From Megalobrama amblycephala (lineage: Eukaryota; Chordata; Actinopteri; Cypriniformes; Xenocyprididae): a stretch of DNA of 64,000 nt. Location: assembly GCF_018812025.1 (NCBI RefSeq), contig NC_063045.1:396501-460500 (forward strand). Reading direction: 5' to 3'. Below, one piece after another: positions 34,347 through 47,608 of the stretch (positions within the stretch are counted from its first letter, which is position 1; every line of letters begins with the position of its first letter). The translations under genes were made by a program, and so were the position numbers. The notes beneath the pieces were generated by a model that saw only the letters and a program-made list of their open reading frames with translations, was not told the origin of the DNA and did no database searches.

Positions 34347-34490
34347 CCAGCGGGCAATTGATGTCAAATAGACATCAAATTGACATCAAACAGTCATTAA
34401 AGAATTGGTCAAAAATGCAAATCAAATTGATGTCAAAACTTGACATTAAATTGACGTCAAGTTTTGACATTCATTTGATTTACATTTTTT
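34347..34490. repeat. TGTCAA-rich repeat with CAGCGGGC end
   Basis: CCCAGCGGGCAATTGATGTC is followed by alternating TTGATGTCAAA and TTGACATCAAA blocks. The start resembles CCCAGCAGGCAC and the ACGTC/TTGAC-rich interior of the element at 41761-45938, so it may be a related fragment. Confidence 0.5.
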
Positions 34491-35269
34491 TTTTTTACAT
34501 TTTTTAACACATTGATGTCCTATTCTAGACCACAAGAATAATGACAAAACAGTATTAAATGCAAGACATGTTTTATTAAATCCACTGGTTTATATCAGAA
34601 TTTTATATATAAATTTTAATCTGATATAAATCATAATAATGTTGCGTTTTGTCGAATCGCATCGGGAAAGAGATTCAAACGTTAGGGCATTTTTATTAGT
34701 ACGAACAAAAATTGTAAAACTAACAGTACTCGTGACATTTCAAAATAGACATTTTAAAAAAAACAATAGTTACCTGCGTAATGGATCTAACTCTGTTAAA
34801 TTGCGTTACCTCAGAATCCTTCACAGTAACAAATGGCGGGAAATTTCAATTCACCAAAAAGAACAAAATACTCATTGCAACGTCAAATATTTAATCAAAA
34901 CACAATCTTCTAAGTTTTCAAAGTTACCCAATTATTTAATGAGATGTTTATTACTCACCTGATAAAAGCGCCAACCTTGTCGAGCTGCTTCGACTTGACG
35001 TCTTCACCGCACAGCGCGCACTGCCACTAGCCTCTATGTTGTACGCAAGACGTGATGACGTGCATTTCAACGGTCATCAACGTTGTAAATCCTCCAAATA
35101 TTTTTTCTTTTCTTTGTTTTTTCCGTGTATATGTAACAGATGTTATATCAATTTATTAATTTAACTCAAAATCTCTCCCATCTCTCCCAGTATTTTCATA
35201 TTGATTTTTGTTATTTGAGTTGTTTTCTACGCTTATAAGTTCATTTTCTTCTGTGTTTGTAGCAAGCGG

Positions 35270-36441
35270 CAACCTCCCCCTTTCTCTCGTGAAGCCAATA
35301 CGGAAGTAACTTAAACTGCGATTCATCGACTGGCCGCTAGAGACAGGCTGCAAAAGGGAGCAGAATCTCATTGACCATCATGTTAAAATAGCCAAGTTTA
35401 CAGCAGAAAAAAACATGTTTACACTCTGGTTCACATTGTGTTTTGGTCTATACTGCTAATTTTGTCCTTCATGACAACTCTGAGGGGGTGAATTTTTTTA
35501 TAACTCATCCGTTTAAATTATATTAAGCCTTAAAGTTCTGCATAATTAAGGGCGTGGTCACTTGAGTGACAGGTGGATTGGCTCTGCTGTCTGTGAGCCG
35601 TCATGTTACCTCAGCTAATTCCAGCCGCTGAATTTGGCATATCAGCCGTATTTGTGCCTTTTTTCTGGATTATTTTATACAATATATGGCTTGCTGCATA
35701 CTCGAGACAGATGTCAGTCTGTGTAACGTTACATGTGCTCGCATGCGGAACACACGTTGTTGGATCGTCGTGGCATTGGCTAAAGGTTTTGTTCCTGAGA
35801 TTTACTACAATGACAATACCAGGAGGATATACAACTCCGACAGCACTGCTTGGATATAACTAAAACTGCTGCACTATTTTGAAAAATTATACTTTGGACA
35901 CGTGCTCATTAGTTTGAGAGAACATTATACAGATATCTGGTACCTATATATGTACGTATAGAGTTTTACATTATAAACGATGTTTTATGTTTTGAAATGG
36001 ACATTTTACCCAAGTGCAACGGATTGGATTCATCTCGCGATCTCTATTTCATTAAAGGTATGAAGTCCCAGTTGATTTTTTTGTGTTATTTGCACACCCC
36101 ACACAAATTAATTAGCCTACTGGTGTTAGAGCATCTATAACGTTATCTTAAAAATCACCGTAGATTGACAGTAAACCTTAAGTACTTTCTAATGATATTG
36201 TTATCTTTATTAATATTTTAGATAGTGTCTAAGATAGATAGCTAGGCGGGCGTGGTTTCAGCAACAAGTCGCATGGGCTCCAACTACGTCCCGCCTCTTT
36301 GCCCATTTTCAGTTATCCGTGAGTGACGTGCGGTGACGTGCAGCTAAGATGGCCACGGCCTCATTTTTGCGTCAAAACTGCTGTTCAGAACTCTATGGGT
36401 GACGTCACGGACACAACGTCCATATTTTTTTACAGTCTATG
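35270..36441. repeat. Dispersed fish repeat (probable DNA transposon remnant)
   Basis: Blocks such as ACTGGCCGCTAGAGACAGGC, CAGCAGAAAAAAACATGTTTACA, AAGGGCGTGGTCACTTGAGT and GTCCATATTTTTTTACAGTC are, from memory, widespread in cyprinid genomes in this order. I see no coding frame. Termini and target duplication were not resolved. Confidence 0.45.
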
Positions 36442-36510
36442 GTTTGTAGTAATTGTTAAAAAAATGGTACACGGCTCCTTTAAAAATTGAGTTCCGGTCG
36501 CTTTCCTATC

Positions 36511-36921
36511 AGTTCGCAGTAAACGCAGCTGAAGGAAGGTGAGTTCTACTTAAGCTCTGTCTATACAGTTTGAAATTAGCTATTAAATGACAGGAAACAA
36601 TCTATTTTTGTGTTAAAAATGGTTTTGGAACATGATGTATTTGTTTTGAGTGTTTAACCAAGATCTGTGGCTGAAATTGTCTGTTTTGACCGGCAGGTTG
36701 ATGCTAAAAAGGTTTTTATTTTTATTATCTCAGGTATGTTTTCCATCTACGTTTCTGTTCATATTATTGTCTTGAATTTATATAAAATGTTTTGTTATGT
36801 GGAAAAATGTTAGTGTTAAATGTAAAGTTTGTTGATCAAATCATATGCAGTTCATCTGAAACTGTAATATAAACATGAGTTCGCAGTAAACGCAGCTGAA
36901 GGAAGGTTGATGCTAAAAAGG
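36511..36921 (+). repeat. Local duplication that looks spliced
   Basis: 36511-36538 is repeated at 36878-36905, and 36697-36712 at 36906-36921. The second copy joins the two blocks directly. In the first copy 158 bp separate them (36539-36696), starting GTGAGTT and ending GACCGGCAG, a good GT-AG intron. It suggests a spliced transcript fragment copied back nearby, probably from 5' untranslated exons of an unknown gene. Confidence 0.6.
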
Positions 36922-37404
36922 CCACAGATTGTCTTTTGATTTTGTTTTTATTTTTATTATCTCAGAATAAAAACAAGTGGTCTGAGGGATCTATGTTGTC
37001 CGGTCTCATCTATAAACCACAACGCAGAGTGAAGGCGCAGGCCGGTCACATATACATGTATAACATTATGTCATACTAGGTTTGCATCAAATTGCACACA
37101 AAAATAAATTTATTAATTGTAGTCCATTCTTCAGCTGCAAAACCCGAGAATGTGAAAAAGGCGGCATCTACAGGTGGTATTAGGAATAGAGAATATGAAT
37201 GGGCATTGTAGGCCCTACATTTTTCAGAATAAAAAAGAAAAAAGAATTTCTGAAAAATAAATATGATTTTTTTTAAGAACCCTAGCATTGCATCTATCAG
37301 TTGAAGACAAGAAAATTGAAATAATTTTAAAATATGTAGCCTGTTCACTATGAAAAATTTAATGAAAAATGTAAATTTTCCATAAATGAACATGTAGTTG
37401 TAAT

Positions 37405-37626
37405 ACTGTACACTCTCAGAAAAAAAAAGTACAAAATTGTACCTTTAGGAGTACAATGGTACAAAGGTACAAATTTGTACCCTTGTGATTTGTACCTTAA
37501 GAGACCAGTTTTGTACCTTTGGTGACAATTTTGTACCTTTATTTAAAAGTACAAAAATTTACCCTTCAAAAAGGGTACAAAATTGGCTTTGACAGCGTAC
37601 AATCGTTGACTATAATGAGATATATA

Positions 37627-37658
<32 letters not shown>

Positions 37659-37665
37659 GCTGAAT
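37405..37665. repeat. GTACAAA-rich repeat and CA microsatellite
   Basis: From CACTCTCAGAAAAAAAAAGT on, GTACAAA/TTTGTACC alternate about ten times to 37600. A CA run follows at 37634-37658. Probably a fish MITE; no protein. Confidence 0.6.
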
Positions 37666-38039
37666 TAAAATCAGAATTTATTAAAACCTTTTCATTTTCA
37701 CATTTTACAACATTTCATTTTAAACACATTTTTAAACATTCCATATGAGTCCATCTTGCCGGGTGTTAAAAAGTAACACTGAAGCAGTGTTAAAGTTAAT
37801 GAGATAATTTGATTGATGTTAATTGATGTGTTAATTAATGATTTATGGAGTTTCATTTCATCCACTCCTTCTAAATTTCTCTTTAATTGGACTACAGTTT
37901 GCCTCTGCTTTGTGCATGCGCTCCACATGACAGAGGTTTTATGCAATGAATGCAACAAACGCAGCTTGTATCAAATATTCGATTATGCGTTGTCATGTAT
38001 AATAGGACAAAAAGATTAAGGGGACATTCAGACAGAACA

Positions 38040-38470
38040 TGTTTTTGCATTCCACTCCACAGCTTTTACATTGTTTTTCTATGTAAACACATTATAGATG
38101 GACATCTTTGACCGTTGCGCTCACATCTCACATCTTTTGCAGTGTCTCGTGCATAACAGCATTCTAAAAACGGTCTTTAAGTTAAAATGTTCAACTTTAA
38201 AAAATACGTATCTGTCCTTACATTTGAAAAAAACACACATTCTGTGTGAACAAGCCCTAAGACTCTCGATGGACTTCACAAAAATCTGCAATAGCTTGAT
38301 TATAACTGCACATATGCAAATAGAACTCTTTTTTTCTGTTCCAATGTGATACTTTTCCACTGTTTTTCTATGTAAACGTGCTAGACGGACGTGTATGACC
38401 GTTACACTCATGACGTTTGCAGTGCCTCGCACATGAGCGCCACTTTAAAAGAATTTCAACTTTTACACGC
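38040..38470. repeat. Two diverged copies of a repeat in direct order
   Basis: TTTTTCTATGTAAAC followed by GGAC-type and TTTGCAGTG(T/C)CTCG blocks appears at about 38075-38155 and again at 38360-38425, spacing about 285 bp. No coding content. The remaining parts of 37665-40830 hold CA/CT runs (40389-40405, 40540-40565, 40570-40630) and nothing else recognised. Confidence 0.55.
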
Positions 38471-40534
38471 GGCGCTCATCGATGTCAGTTTCAAAATGGT
38501 GGACAAATCAGAAGAACTTGGAGGTGGGGCAAGCGTTGCGAGCTTCTGTTTACAGTAGCAAGTTAGCATGGCATGGCTGTTTTAGTTGACGGCAACATGA
38601 CGGTCAAAAATGTCAAAAATAGTATCCATCTATTCTGCTGTTTGCCTATTTCCGTTATTGCATCATGTCTCAAAAGCGTGCTTCGAGACCCTTGTGTTCT
38701 GCGCTACGTTTTTTTTTTTTATTCCTAAGAGTTGCATCTCACATTTTTAGATGCAAAGACGCGTTCCTTGTGAACGAGCCCTTAATGTCTGAAACTGCTC
38801 AGAAGTCTGCAATAAAATGATCAATACAAAATGATCAATTTCAAACATTTCTCATCAAATTCTTCTGAGATTCTGTTTCCACCTGGAATTAAGATGCGTT
38901 TTGGTCATTTGGATCACAAGTGAATGATGCTAAATACAGGTGTAAACAGGGTCTAAAATGTTTTGAGCTTGACCAATGCATTCGAAAAAGTGCAAAAGCG
39001 CCTTCTCTCCACCTACTGACCTAATGTGTAAACATTATGGAGCACACTAGCCAGACAGGATTCAAACTTTGCCGGCTGAAGACCCAAGTTTGGTTTGAAT
39101 ACGAAAAACGTACCAAGCACAATGTTCTCTCACCATTCCTGATTTCTAACACGCACTCGCAGAGTTCTGGTCTTGCGGCTATTAGAGCAGAAACAAAAGC
39201 TGCTGCTCTCCGTATTTTATTTATTTATTTATTTATTTTTTTTGTCGTGTCTGGGTGCATTCATATTTAAATTGCTAGAGCTTATTTTGTGCATTAGATT
39301 GAAAGAGTTGAAAAAACAACAAAAAAAAACCCATACATCCAACATACATCCACACACAATTGTTTTTCTATCATGATGGGGATTTTCCACTCACTTGTAT
39401 TGTTTTTATTTGGAGCTAATGATCTTTTTGATCACCAAACCAAAAACCTTACCATCATATAAACCTTTCTGCATTTTTACATTTTCATTAAGACATTTTT
39501 TTTTTGTATATTCAATAAGCTGTTTCCTTCATGACAACTGTTGTCCGGTCCCCACAATGTAAGTGATTTCAGGTTTTACTGTCCTCGCAAAAACATTTTT
39601 TCCAACCTGACCAGCACATACACACATGCCTCTTTCAAACACTCTGTCACATATACACATCTTTTATCTACCGTCACTCTTCCCCCTTTCACAAACACAC
39701 ACAGTCACACATATACACACACCAGCATATTGTGTCTGTCTTTGTCACGCACATGTAACCCGTGCGGCTCGCTTATGCCCAGCGCGATGTGCGACACCGG
39801 GTATTAAAACTTGGTCTGCGTTGTGTTACGTTGTGTGGATGCAAAGACAGACACGGGACAGCAGGCAGCCGATTCACTGGATCTTTTACTGAATAATAGA
39901 GACAAAATAAGCAGCCTCAGATTGAGTGACCCTTATAACACTCTATAAAACAAATATGATGCACCTCCATTACCATGTGCTGGTTTCACATAAAAGACAG
40001 AAATATTCCTCAAAGAATGTAAAATGACAAAAAAAATCCCAAGGATAAATAAAATAGTACTTTACACATAAGTTTGGGTGGAAATACAGATATAAAAGAT
40101 ATAATTAACATAAGGATTAAATAAAATTAACAGGATGACAAAAGAAACCTACCTCTTCCATAGAATCACATTTCAAAAGGGAAGAGGAGGAGACAGGACA
40201 GGAAATTAGGTCATACTGTGACCTCGCATCACTTAAAGGAGAAGCGCACCTTTAGATCAGGTATCATAAAACGTATAATAGAACAATTTTGTGTGAATTA
40301 TAACAATATTTAGTAGTATACTTTGTATACCTGTTACACACACTCACACTGTCTTTCCCTCCCTCTCATGCTCTCCCTCATATACACACACACACACACA
40401 CACACATCAACAGACTTCATACACTCTCTCTCCCCATATTTAAAATGCACACATCTTCTTCAACACCATGTGACACACACTCCCACACACCTTTCTTCTG
40501 ACAACACCTTTTAGACGGTCCACTCTACCCCATC

Positions 40535-40565
<31 letters not shown>

Positions 40566-40834
40566 CAGTCTCATACACACACACACACACTCTTTCTCTC
40601 TCTCTCTCTGTCTCTCTCTCTCTGTCTCTCTCTCGTTGTGCGCATGTGCGAATGGTGAGGGTGAGTGTGAGTGTGTGAGCATTTTTTGTGCCCGCTGTGG
40701 CTTCTTTTTCAAACTTTCTTTTTCTATGTTATATGAGTTTATTGGATCTTTGTTTAAACTTTGGGTGTGTTGGCTGGTTGATACAAGGCTTGTTAAAATT
40801 TAGGGCGTTATACGCAGGTGTTTTTTCAAACACC

Positions 40835-41758
40835 ATGGCGGCCCATACAGGTGGTCGGCACAGAATTAAAGTAGTGTCGGCGGCAGGGAGTATAGAGGAA
40901 TGCAGCTTAGCTGTTGGTAATGTGGTTGGACATAAATGTGTTCTGGCGGCATCAAAAATGAACAATGCAATTGTAATATTTTTGAGCACGACAGAAAAGG
41001 CGAATGAGGTAGTGGAAAAAGGCATTGAATTGCGGGGTTCGTTTGTACCTGTACTTCCCCTTTCTACACCAGATAAAAAGGTTACATTGTCAAATGTTCC
41101 ACCTTTTATTAAAGATGAAGCGCTAGCAAGAGAGCTTTCACGCTTTGGCAAACTTGTCTCGCCTGTTAAAAAGATCGCAGTCGGTAGTAAATCTGAGTTA
41201 TTGAAACACGTTGTTTCTTTCAGGAGATTTACAGACATGATTTTAAATAACGGGAACGAACTTGATCTGAATTTGAAATTCAGAATCGATGATTTCGACT
41301 ATACAATCTTTGTATCGACTGACACCATGAGGTGTTTTGGATGTGGAAAGACGGGTCATCAGATTCGCGCTTGTCCGGACAATAGTGCGAATGTTAGTAA
41401 ACCCAGTTCTTCGGGTGCGCAGCATAAAGCTGTTAATTCTGCTAATGCTGATGAATCAAATCCAACTGATGTTGGTTTAGATGAAGGGTCTGCAGTTGAA
41501 ATGAAAGAAAAAACTGTCACTGAAGAACACAGAGCTGATAAACATGAGTCTGTGAATGAAAATAGTGAAAAGTTGGAGTCAGTCTCAGTGAGTCAAACTC
41601 TTGATGTTGATTCTGCTTCAGAAAATACAAACACTGAGGATGGTGGTTTGTTGATGGAAGTAGATCAAAGTATTTTTAAAACCCCTCTGAAAAGGAAGAA
41701 GAAAAAGGAACGCACTGCAAATAAACAAGCAAGAAAAACAAGAGAACAGACCAGTGAA
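40835..41758 (+). pseudogene. Tx1-type L1 LINE ORF1 (RNA-binding, zinc knuckle), split by a transposon
   Basis: ATG at 40835 in Kozak context CACCATGG; the longer upstream frame is not supported. About 308 residues are open, with an RRM-like block VTLSNVPPFIKDEALARELS and SFRRFTDMIL, then the CCHC knuckle CFGCGKTGHQIRAC at residues 167-180, and an acidic and Lys-rich tail. In Tx1-clade L1 this protein binds the element RNA. The frame is split by the element at 41761-45938 and resumes in the same sense with QGAESESDSSDVPHSALRL; a frame break follows, and the C-terminus ends about 46218. Confidence 0.85.
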
Positions 41759-41760
41759 AA

Positions 41761-43357
41761 CCCAGCAGGCACCGGACGTCAATATAACGTCAGATTGACG
41801 TTGGACCACTACGTCGGATAGACGTTGCATTTTGGTTGAAAATGAAAATCTGGTTGACGTCATAACCAGACGTCAGACTGACGTCAATCTCCAAAGTTGG
41901 TAAAACGTTGCATTTTGGTTGAAAATTAAAATCTGGTTAATGTCAGAAACCAACGTCTGACTAACATCAATCTCCTACATCTGAGACATTGCGCTTTGAT
42001 GGAAAATAAAATCAAAATCGGTATCTGTCAAAAACCAACAACAAATTGTCAAGCTGTCAAATTCCAACTTTAAAGAAAGATATGGTTAGTATGGATTTTG
42101 TTGGCATGACATTAAACCTTCAATTTTGTTGTAAAATAAAAATCAACATTCAGAGAGAAAAAACAAAAAAAAAAAAAACATACCAAGAAACTCTAACAAT
42201 AAGATCAGAGAGAGATCAAGATCCAATGTGAGACTACACCAAATTATTAAATTTTAAGACATTAGCAAAAAGAATAGTTTAACTTAATTTGAAAATGGAA
42301 TTTACAAATGTTTGGTGGTTTTATCAGAAAAATGACAAAGAGATGAACTGGATTACAACAAATTATTTTATTATTACCATTATTGGAACAGAACATTTTC
42401 AAAATAATTTAATTTTAACACCAACCTTATTGGAACTGAATATTTTTCAAAACATTAACATCAGTTTTATTCACAGCTTTTTTTCCACCCACCCTGTCTG
42501 GGGCATATTTTAAACAAATCGCAAAACAATACAAAATGAAGTCTTCAAGCAGCAGTGAGCACAATTAAGTTGTCTCTCTTCTTAAAAAGAGAAGAAGAAA
42601 CAGGAAGTATTGGGTCCATTCAATCCCGAGATTGCATAGAGAGACAGGAGAATTCACCTCATCATCCGAGCGTTTCAAAGATTACTTCAGGATGTCAGTG
42701 GCTCTGTTTGATGCTTTACTACTGGCACAATCTGTCTTTATATTCGGTCTCTTGTATTCCTCACGTTGTATGTCATTCAGTGCTGCTGTTTTGTGCTGTT
42801 GACAACGTGGATCAACTTGTCAGCTGGCATTCTGGATTTTTGCGTTCGCGTACGGTGGCTCTGAATTGTCCAAACGTCTCTCAACATGCGTGCCACGGAT
42901 GCGAAAAACGCAGAAAATCGAACCTGATGCGAATATTTTTTTGACAGACGAAAGTTTCGGAAGCAGTGTGCAAACGCGATTGACATAACGTGAGGTCGAA
43001 TTTATTTTTTAACGTGCGAAAGTTTCGCATGCGAATTTCGGACTCAGTGTGCAATGACCATGTTTGATTGGAAGTGGATGTCTTGGATTAAACGACTTGA
43101 ACGTTACAGCAGAATATTACATCTGCATAACTAATGCGCTTGAAAAAATAGAAAGGAAAAAAAGCATCAAATCAAACGAATTTCATGATTAAAAGCCGGA
43201 AGAATTGTTAAAACAAACAAATATAATAATGAAAAACCTACGTGTTTAAACTTTATTTAAACTGTTTTTCAGGGCTAACGTTAGATGGCTTTACACTGCA
43301 AAGCTGAACCATCATCATTGATGGATAAGATCGATATTAAATGATTTCTAATTTTAC

Positions 43358-43430
<73 letters not shown>

Positions 43431-45938
43431 TAGATAGATATATATAAATTCCAAGTAAAAAGCAGAAATCAATCTGATTAGCTATTTTATTTTAAAATAA
43501 TAATAATAATAATATAAAGAACAGACCAAATTAAAAAGCAAAGGAATTAGTTATACATTGAATAAAACATTAATTACAAGACTGTACAATAAATAGTAGT
43601 AATGTTTGCATTGTCTTCATGCACTTACTGTACTTTCCAACACATATATCAACAAGTTTATGTTGTTATAAGCAATGTTTCCAGCCCAGAATCGACTAAT
43701 CAATAATAACTGTTTTGATCATTGTCTTAACGGGTTTGGGCTAAGTGTTTGAATTGCATTATATTGTAAACAAGATTGGATATTAATTAATAATAAACAT
43801 CATGGGTCAAAATAAAGTCATAACACACGATTACAAGCACATTGTAGGGTATAGTGTCAGACAAAAAAAAAAAAAAACCTTCTGTTTACTGTCAAAACTG
43901 CCAAGTGCCAATCCATTGACAACAACACAGTTGGAAATTCATGTATATATTTCATTCCTGATAGCTGTTGTCAGCTATGACCATTGAAAATGACCATTGA
44001 AAATGACAAATGAATAATGTAATATTCACTTATAACTTAAACTCTGTTTTGTTTTAGATGACATAACCTTTATGCCCAATCAGAATTCGGTCTGCAATCC
44101 TTTTTGTGAATTTCCTTTGTGCATAAATGCTGCCTCCAGAATCATTACCTGAAAGGTGAGGCTGTCCACAATTACAAATGTGATATTTATTTTATACAAC
44201 AACCTCACTATAAATCTGAGCGGTCTTTATTTGATTTGATTTGATTTGATTTGATGAACAAACACTTTTCATCAACAAACAAAAACTTCCATATAATCTT
44301 ATGAACAAAAGTACACTGTAAATTGACATTGGTTAGAGACATATGTTACGTCCACACAATTGTAAGTTAATGTTGGCTTGAGACATTGACTTGAAGTTGA
44401 TTTTTTGTTACTTTACTTGATGACTAAATGTCAGTGTTTGACATTAATTTGATGTTGGCTTCAGATGTTGACTTAAGTTTGAATTTCAGTTAGTTAATAC
44501 TACAACCTAAAACTAACACGATGTCTAATGTCAAATGATTTTGGAATTTGAAATTGTTCGGGAATTACCATTATGATGGTAAGGAGACGTTGGGTTTTGG
44601 TTGCCATACCTGATGATTAAATATCAGTATTCGATGTCAAAATTGACGTTGACTTGAGACGTTGGATTTTGGATTTCACCATACCGACTAACTACTTGCC
44701 AGCATTTGATGTCAGTTTCACATTAATTTTAAATGTTGGCTATATGTTGGATTTTGGTTACTTTACAATCTAACCTTAAACCAACAAAATATCAGTGTCT
44801 AATGACGTAAGTATTGTACATCAAATTAACATTTTAGTATTAGACGTTGAACTGATATTGAATTTTGGTCACCTTGCGTCTCAACCAAGATGCAACCAAA
44901 TATTGAAGTCTTATGACGTTGTGTGCTAGCTGGGTCTCTTTAAAAAACAGACTATGCATTATTTGATGTAAAAGTCAGCTATATTTGTGTTCTGAAGAGT
45001 TTTTTAAATGTAAAAATACACCTAAATATAAAACTAAGATGATGTACTTTAAAATTACAAAGAAGAATGCTAAACAGCTAGTATGGACATAAATATTTAA
45101 TATAATGAGCTACATTTGAGCTACAACCGAATTTAAAATGACAGGAAAAAATATGTACAGTTATTTTCAGCAAAATTATTTTTTTACAGTGTACCTCATG
45201 TTGTTTCCATACATTTGTTAGATTTTAGTTAGTTATTACAACAACCTAGAACTAACAAAAGTATGTCTAATGATGTTAGAATTTCATGTTATGTGGATGT
45301 TACCATTGTGACGTTTAGAAGACATTGCGTTTCGGTCGCCATACCTCATGACTAAATGTCAGTGTTTGACATGAATATGGCGTTTACTTGACGTTGGATT
45401 TTGGTTAGTGCAACCTAAAACCAACTAAAGACGTCTACTGATGTTAGTATTTGTTGTTGTGTGGACGTTATCATTATGATGTCTAAGAGTCGTTGGGATT
45501 TGGTAGCCATACCTCATGACTAAATGTCAGTATTTGACGTCAATATGACAGTGGCTTAAGACGCTGGATTTTAGTTAGTTAATTCCACAACCGAAAACTA
45601 ACAAAAGATATGTCTAATGAAGGTAGGGTTTGACGTTGAATAGACGTTAACACTTTGACGTATAGAAGACGTTGGGTTTTGGTTGCAATACCTGACGACT
45701 AAATGTCAGTATTTGACGTCAGATTGACGTTGGTTTAAGACGTTGATTCGATGTTAGATTTTGGTTAGTAAATTCCACAACCTAAAATAACAAAATATCA
45801 ATGTCAAATGACGTCGGTATTGGACGTCAAATTATTGTTGTTATTAGACGTTGGTTTGACATTGAATTTTGGTTACCAGACGTCGCGACCTAAATTTAAC
45901 CAAATATTAACGTCTTATGACGTTCTGTGCCTGCTGGG
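41761..45938. mobile_element. 4.2-kb TIR element with ACGTC/TTGACG-rich ends
   Basis: The left end is CCCAGCAGGCAC and the right end GTGCCTGCTGGG, perfect over 12 bp and imperfect to about 20. Host AA stands on both sides (41759-41760 and 45939-45940), consistent with a 2-bp duplication that keeps ORF1 in frame. The last 1.6 kb is an old tandem array, unit 170-176 bp, marked by GACTAAATGTCAGT at about 45350, 45520 and 45697. A long AT run lies at 43361-43429 and (TTTGA)n near 44230. No transposase frame was found. Superfamily unresolved. Confidence 0.8.
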
Positions 45939-46278
45939 AATGATCAAGGTGCTGAAAGTGAGAGTGATTCTTCTGATGTGCCTCATTCTGCTCTCAGACT
46001 GATTGGACATGTCATAAAAAATTAAAACATTTCTGAAAGTGACAAAAACTCTAAGAGGTGTACAAATTGTTGATTATTTTCCAAATCTTAAAAGATTTGT
46101 CGAAGTTACTAAAAGTTCAATGACTGAAGGACGCTTCTTAGATAAAGAAGTGTATCGTCTTAAAAAAATTGTTACCAAAGTTCAAAATCAACTGAATAAT
46201 AGCGAAAATGAAGATTAATTCAATGACGGGAGCTTGTCTCATACTCAGTTTTTTATGGCTTATCTTATCCTTTACTAT

Positions 46279-47313
46279 GGGTGAAATCCACATTGCTTCT
46301 TTAAATGTGAATGGAGCCAGAGATGTGAGGAAAAGATTGGAAATATATGAGTTAGTGAGACAAAAAAAAATGGATGTTGTATTTCTGCAAGAAACCCATA
46401 GTGACGATAAGAATGCTGTTGATTGGTTAAAAGAATCTTTTTTGAGAAATAACACTCTCTGAGTGGAGGAGTTTGTATTCTGTTTGATAAAAATTTTGTT
46501 CCCAATTCAGTTAAAATGGAAGAGATTATAAAAGGAAGAATTTTAAAAGTGACTGCAAACTTTGAAAAGTATGTATTTGTTTTTATATGTATTTATGCTC
46601 CAACACATCCAATACAAAGAATGGTTTTGTTAGATAATCTTTGTAAAACTCTAGAAGAGTATAAAGGTGAAGAATACTTGTTTTTGGGAGGTGATTTTAG
46701 TTGTGCAGTAAGTAGACCGAAATCATATTGAGCCACATATGCCATCACGCAGAAGGCTTATTCAAATGATTGAAACGCATGATTTGAGTGATGTGTGGAG
46801 AAATTTTAACAAAGATATTAGGCAATATACATGGGTACATGCGCGAGATAACTCATTATCATTAGCAAGGCTAGACAAGCTTTATGTTTTTAAACATCAT
46901 CTTAGCATTTTCAAAAGATGTTTTATTTCGCCGGTTGGTTTTTCAGATCATAGTTTAATAGGATGTGTAATTTCTATGAATTCTGTTAAACCCAGTAGTG
47001 CCTATTGGCATTTTAACACAACTCTGTTAAATGATACTCGGTTTAAAGAAATTTTGAATTGTTTCTGGATTAATTTTAAAAAGGAAAAGAATAACTTTCA
47101 GTCCTTAAAGAGTTGGTGGGATCTTATGGAAAAACTCAAATAAAACAACAATACACCCTGAATGTCACTAAAGATTTGGCTAGATCTGTTCAGATTTTAG
47201 AAGATGAAATTATGGAACTTCAACAATTAACACAAACTGGAAATCAAGACCTTAATGTTGATTTAAAAAAGAAAAAAATCTGCTTTATCTGATCTGCTGG
47301 GTTTAAAAGCACA
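46279..47313 (+). pseudogene. L1 ORF2 endonuclease region
   Basis: MGEIHIASLNVNGARDVRKR (catalytic Asn block), VVFLQETHSDD (Glu), CIYAPTHPIQR and FLGGDFSCAVS (Asp block), then a segment with VGFSDHSLIGCVISMN (SDH, catalytic His). This is an apurinic-type endonuclease that nicks target DNA for priming. Frame breaks lie at about 46460, 46730 and 47143, so it is dead. Confidence 0.85.
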
Positions 47314-47323
47314 AGGAGCATTA

Positions 47324-47536
47324 CAGTTTTTTTCGATTGCTAAACGACAGTGGGCACAACTGGAGTCACATGTGCAAAACTCTAACTACAGTCTGCGCAC
47401 ATGGAAAAAACCTATATAAACATATATGTTTCAATATAGGTTTGATATAGGTTTTACATATATGTGACATATATAAAATTGGCCGTTTTCCTATATTATA
47501 TGTACATATATGTACACATATATGTACACATATATG

Positions 47537-47608
<72 letters not shown>

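Noticed and set aside
40440..40712. Minus-strand frame with Arg-Glu and Cys-Val runs
   Set aside because: Simple-repeat translation on a CA/CT tract.
40688..40834. Upstream extension of L1 ORF1 with a hydrophobic start
   Set aside because: The Kozak ATG at 40835 begins the conserved protein; the extension has no family counterpart.
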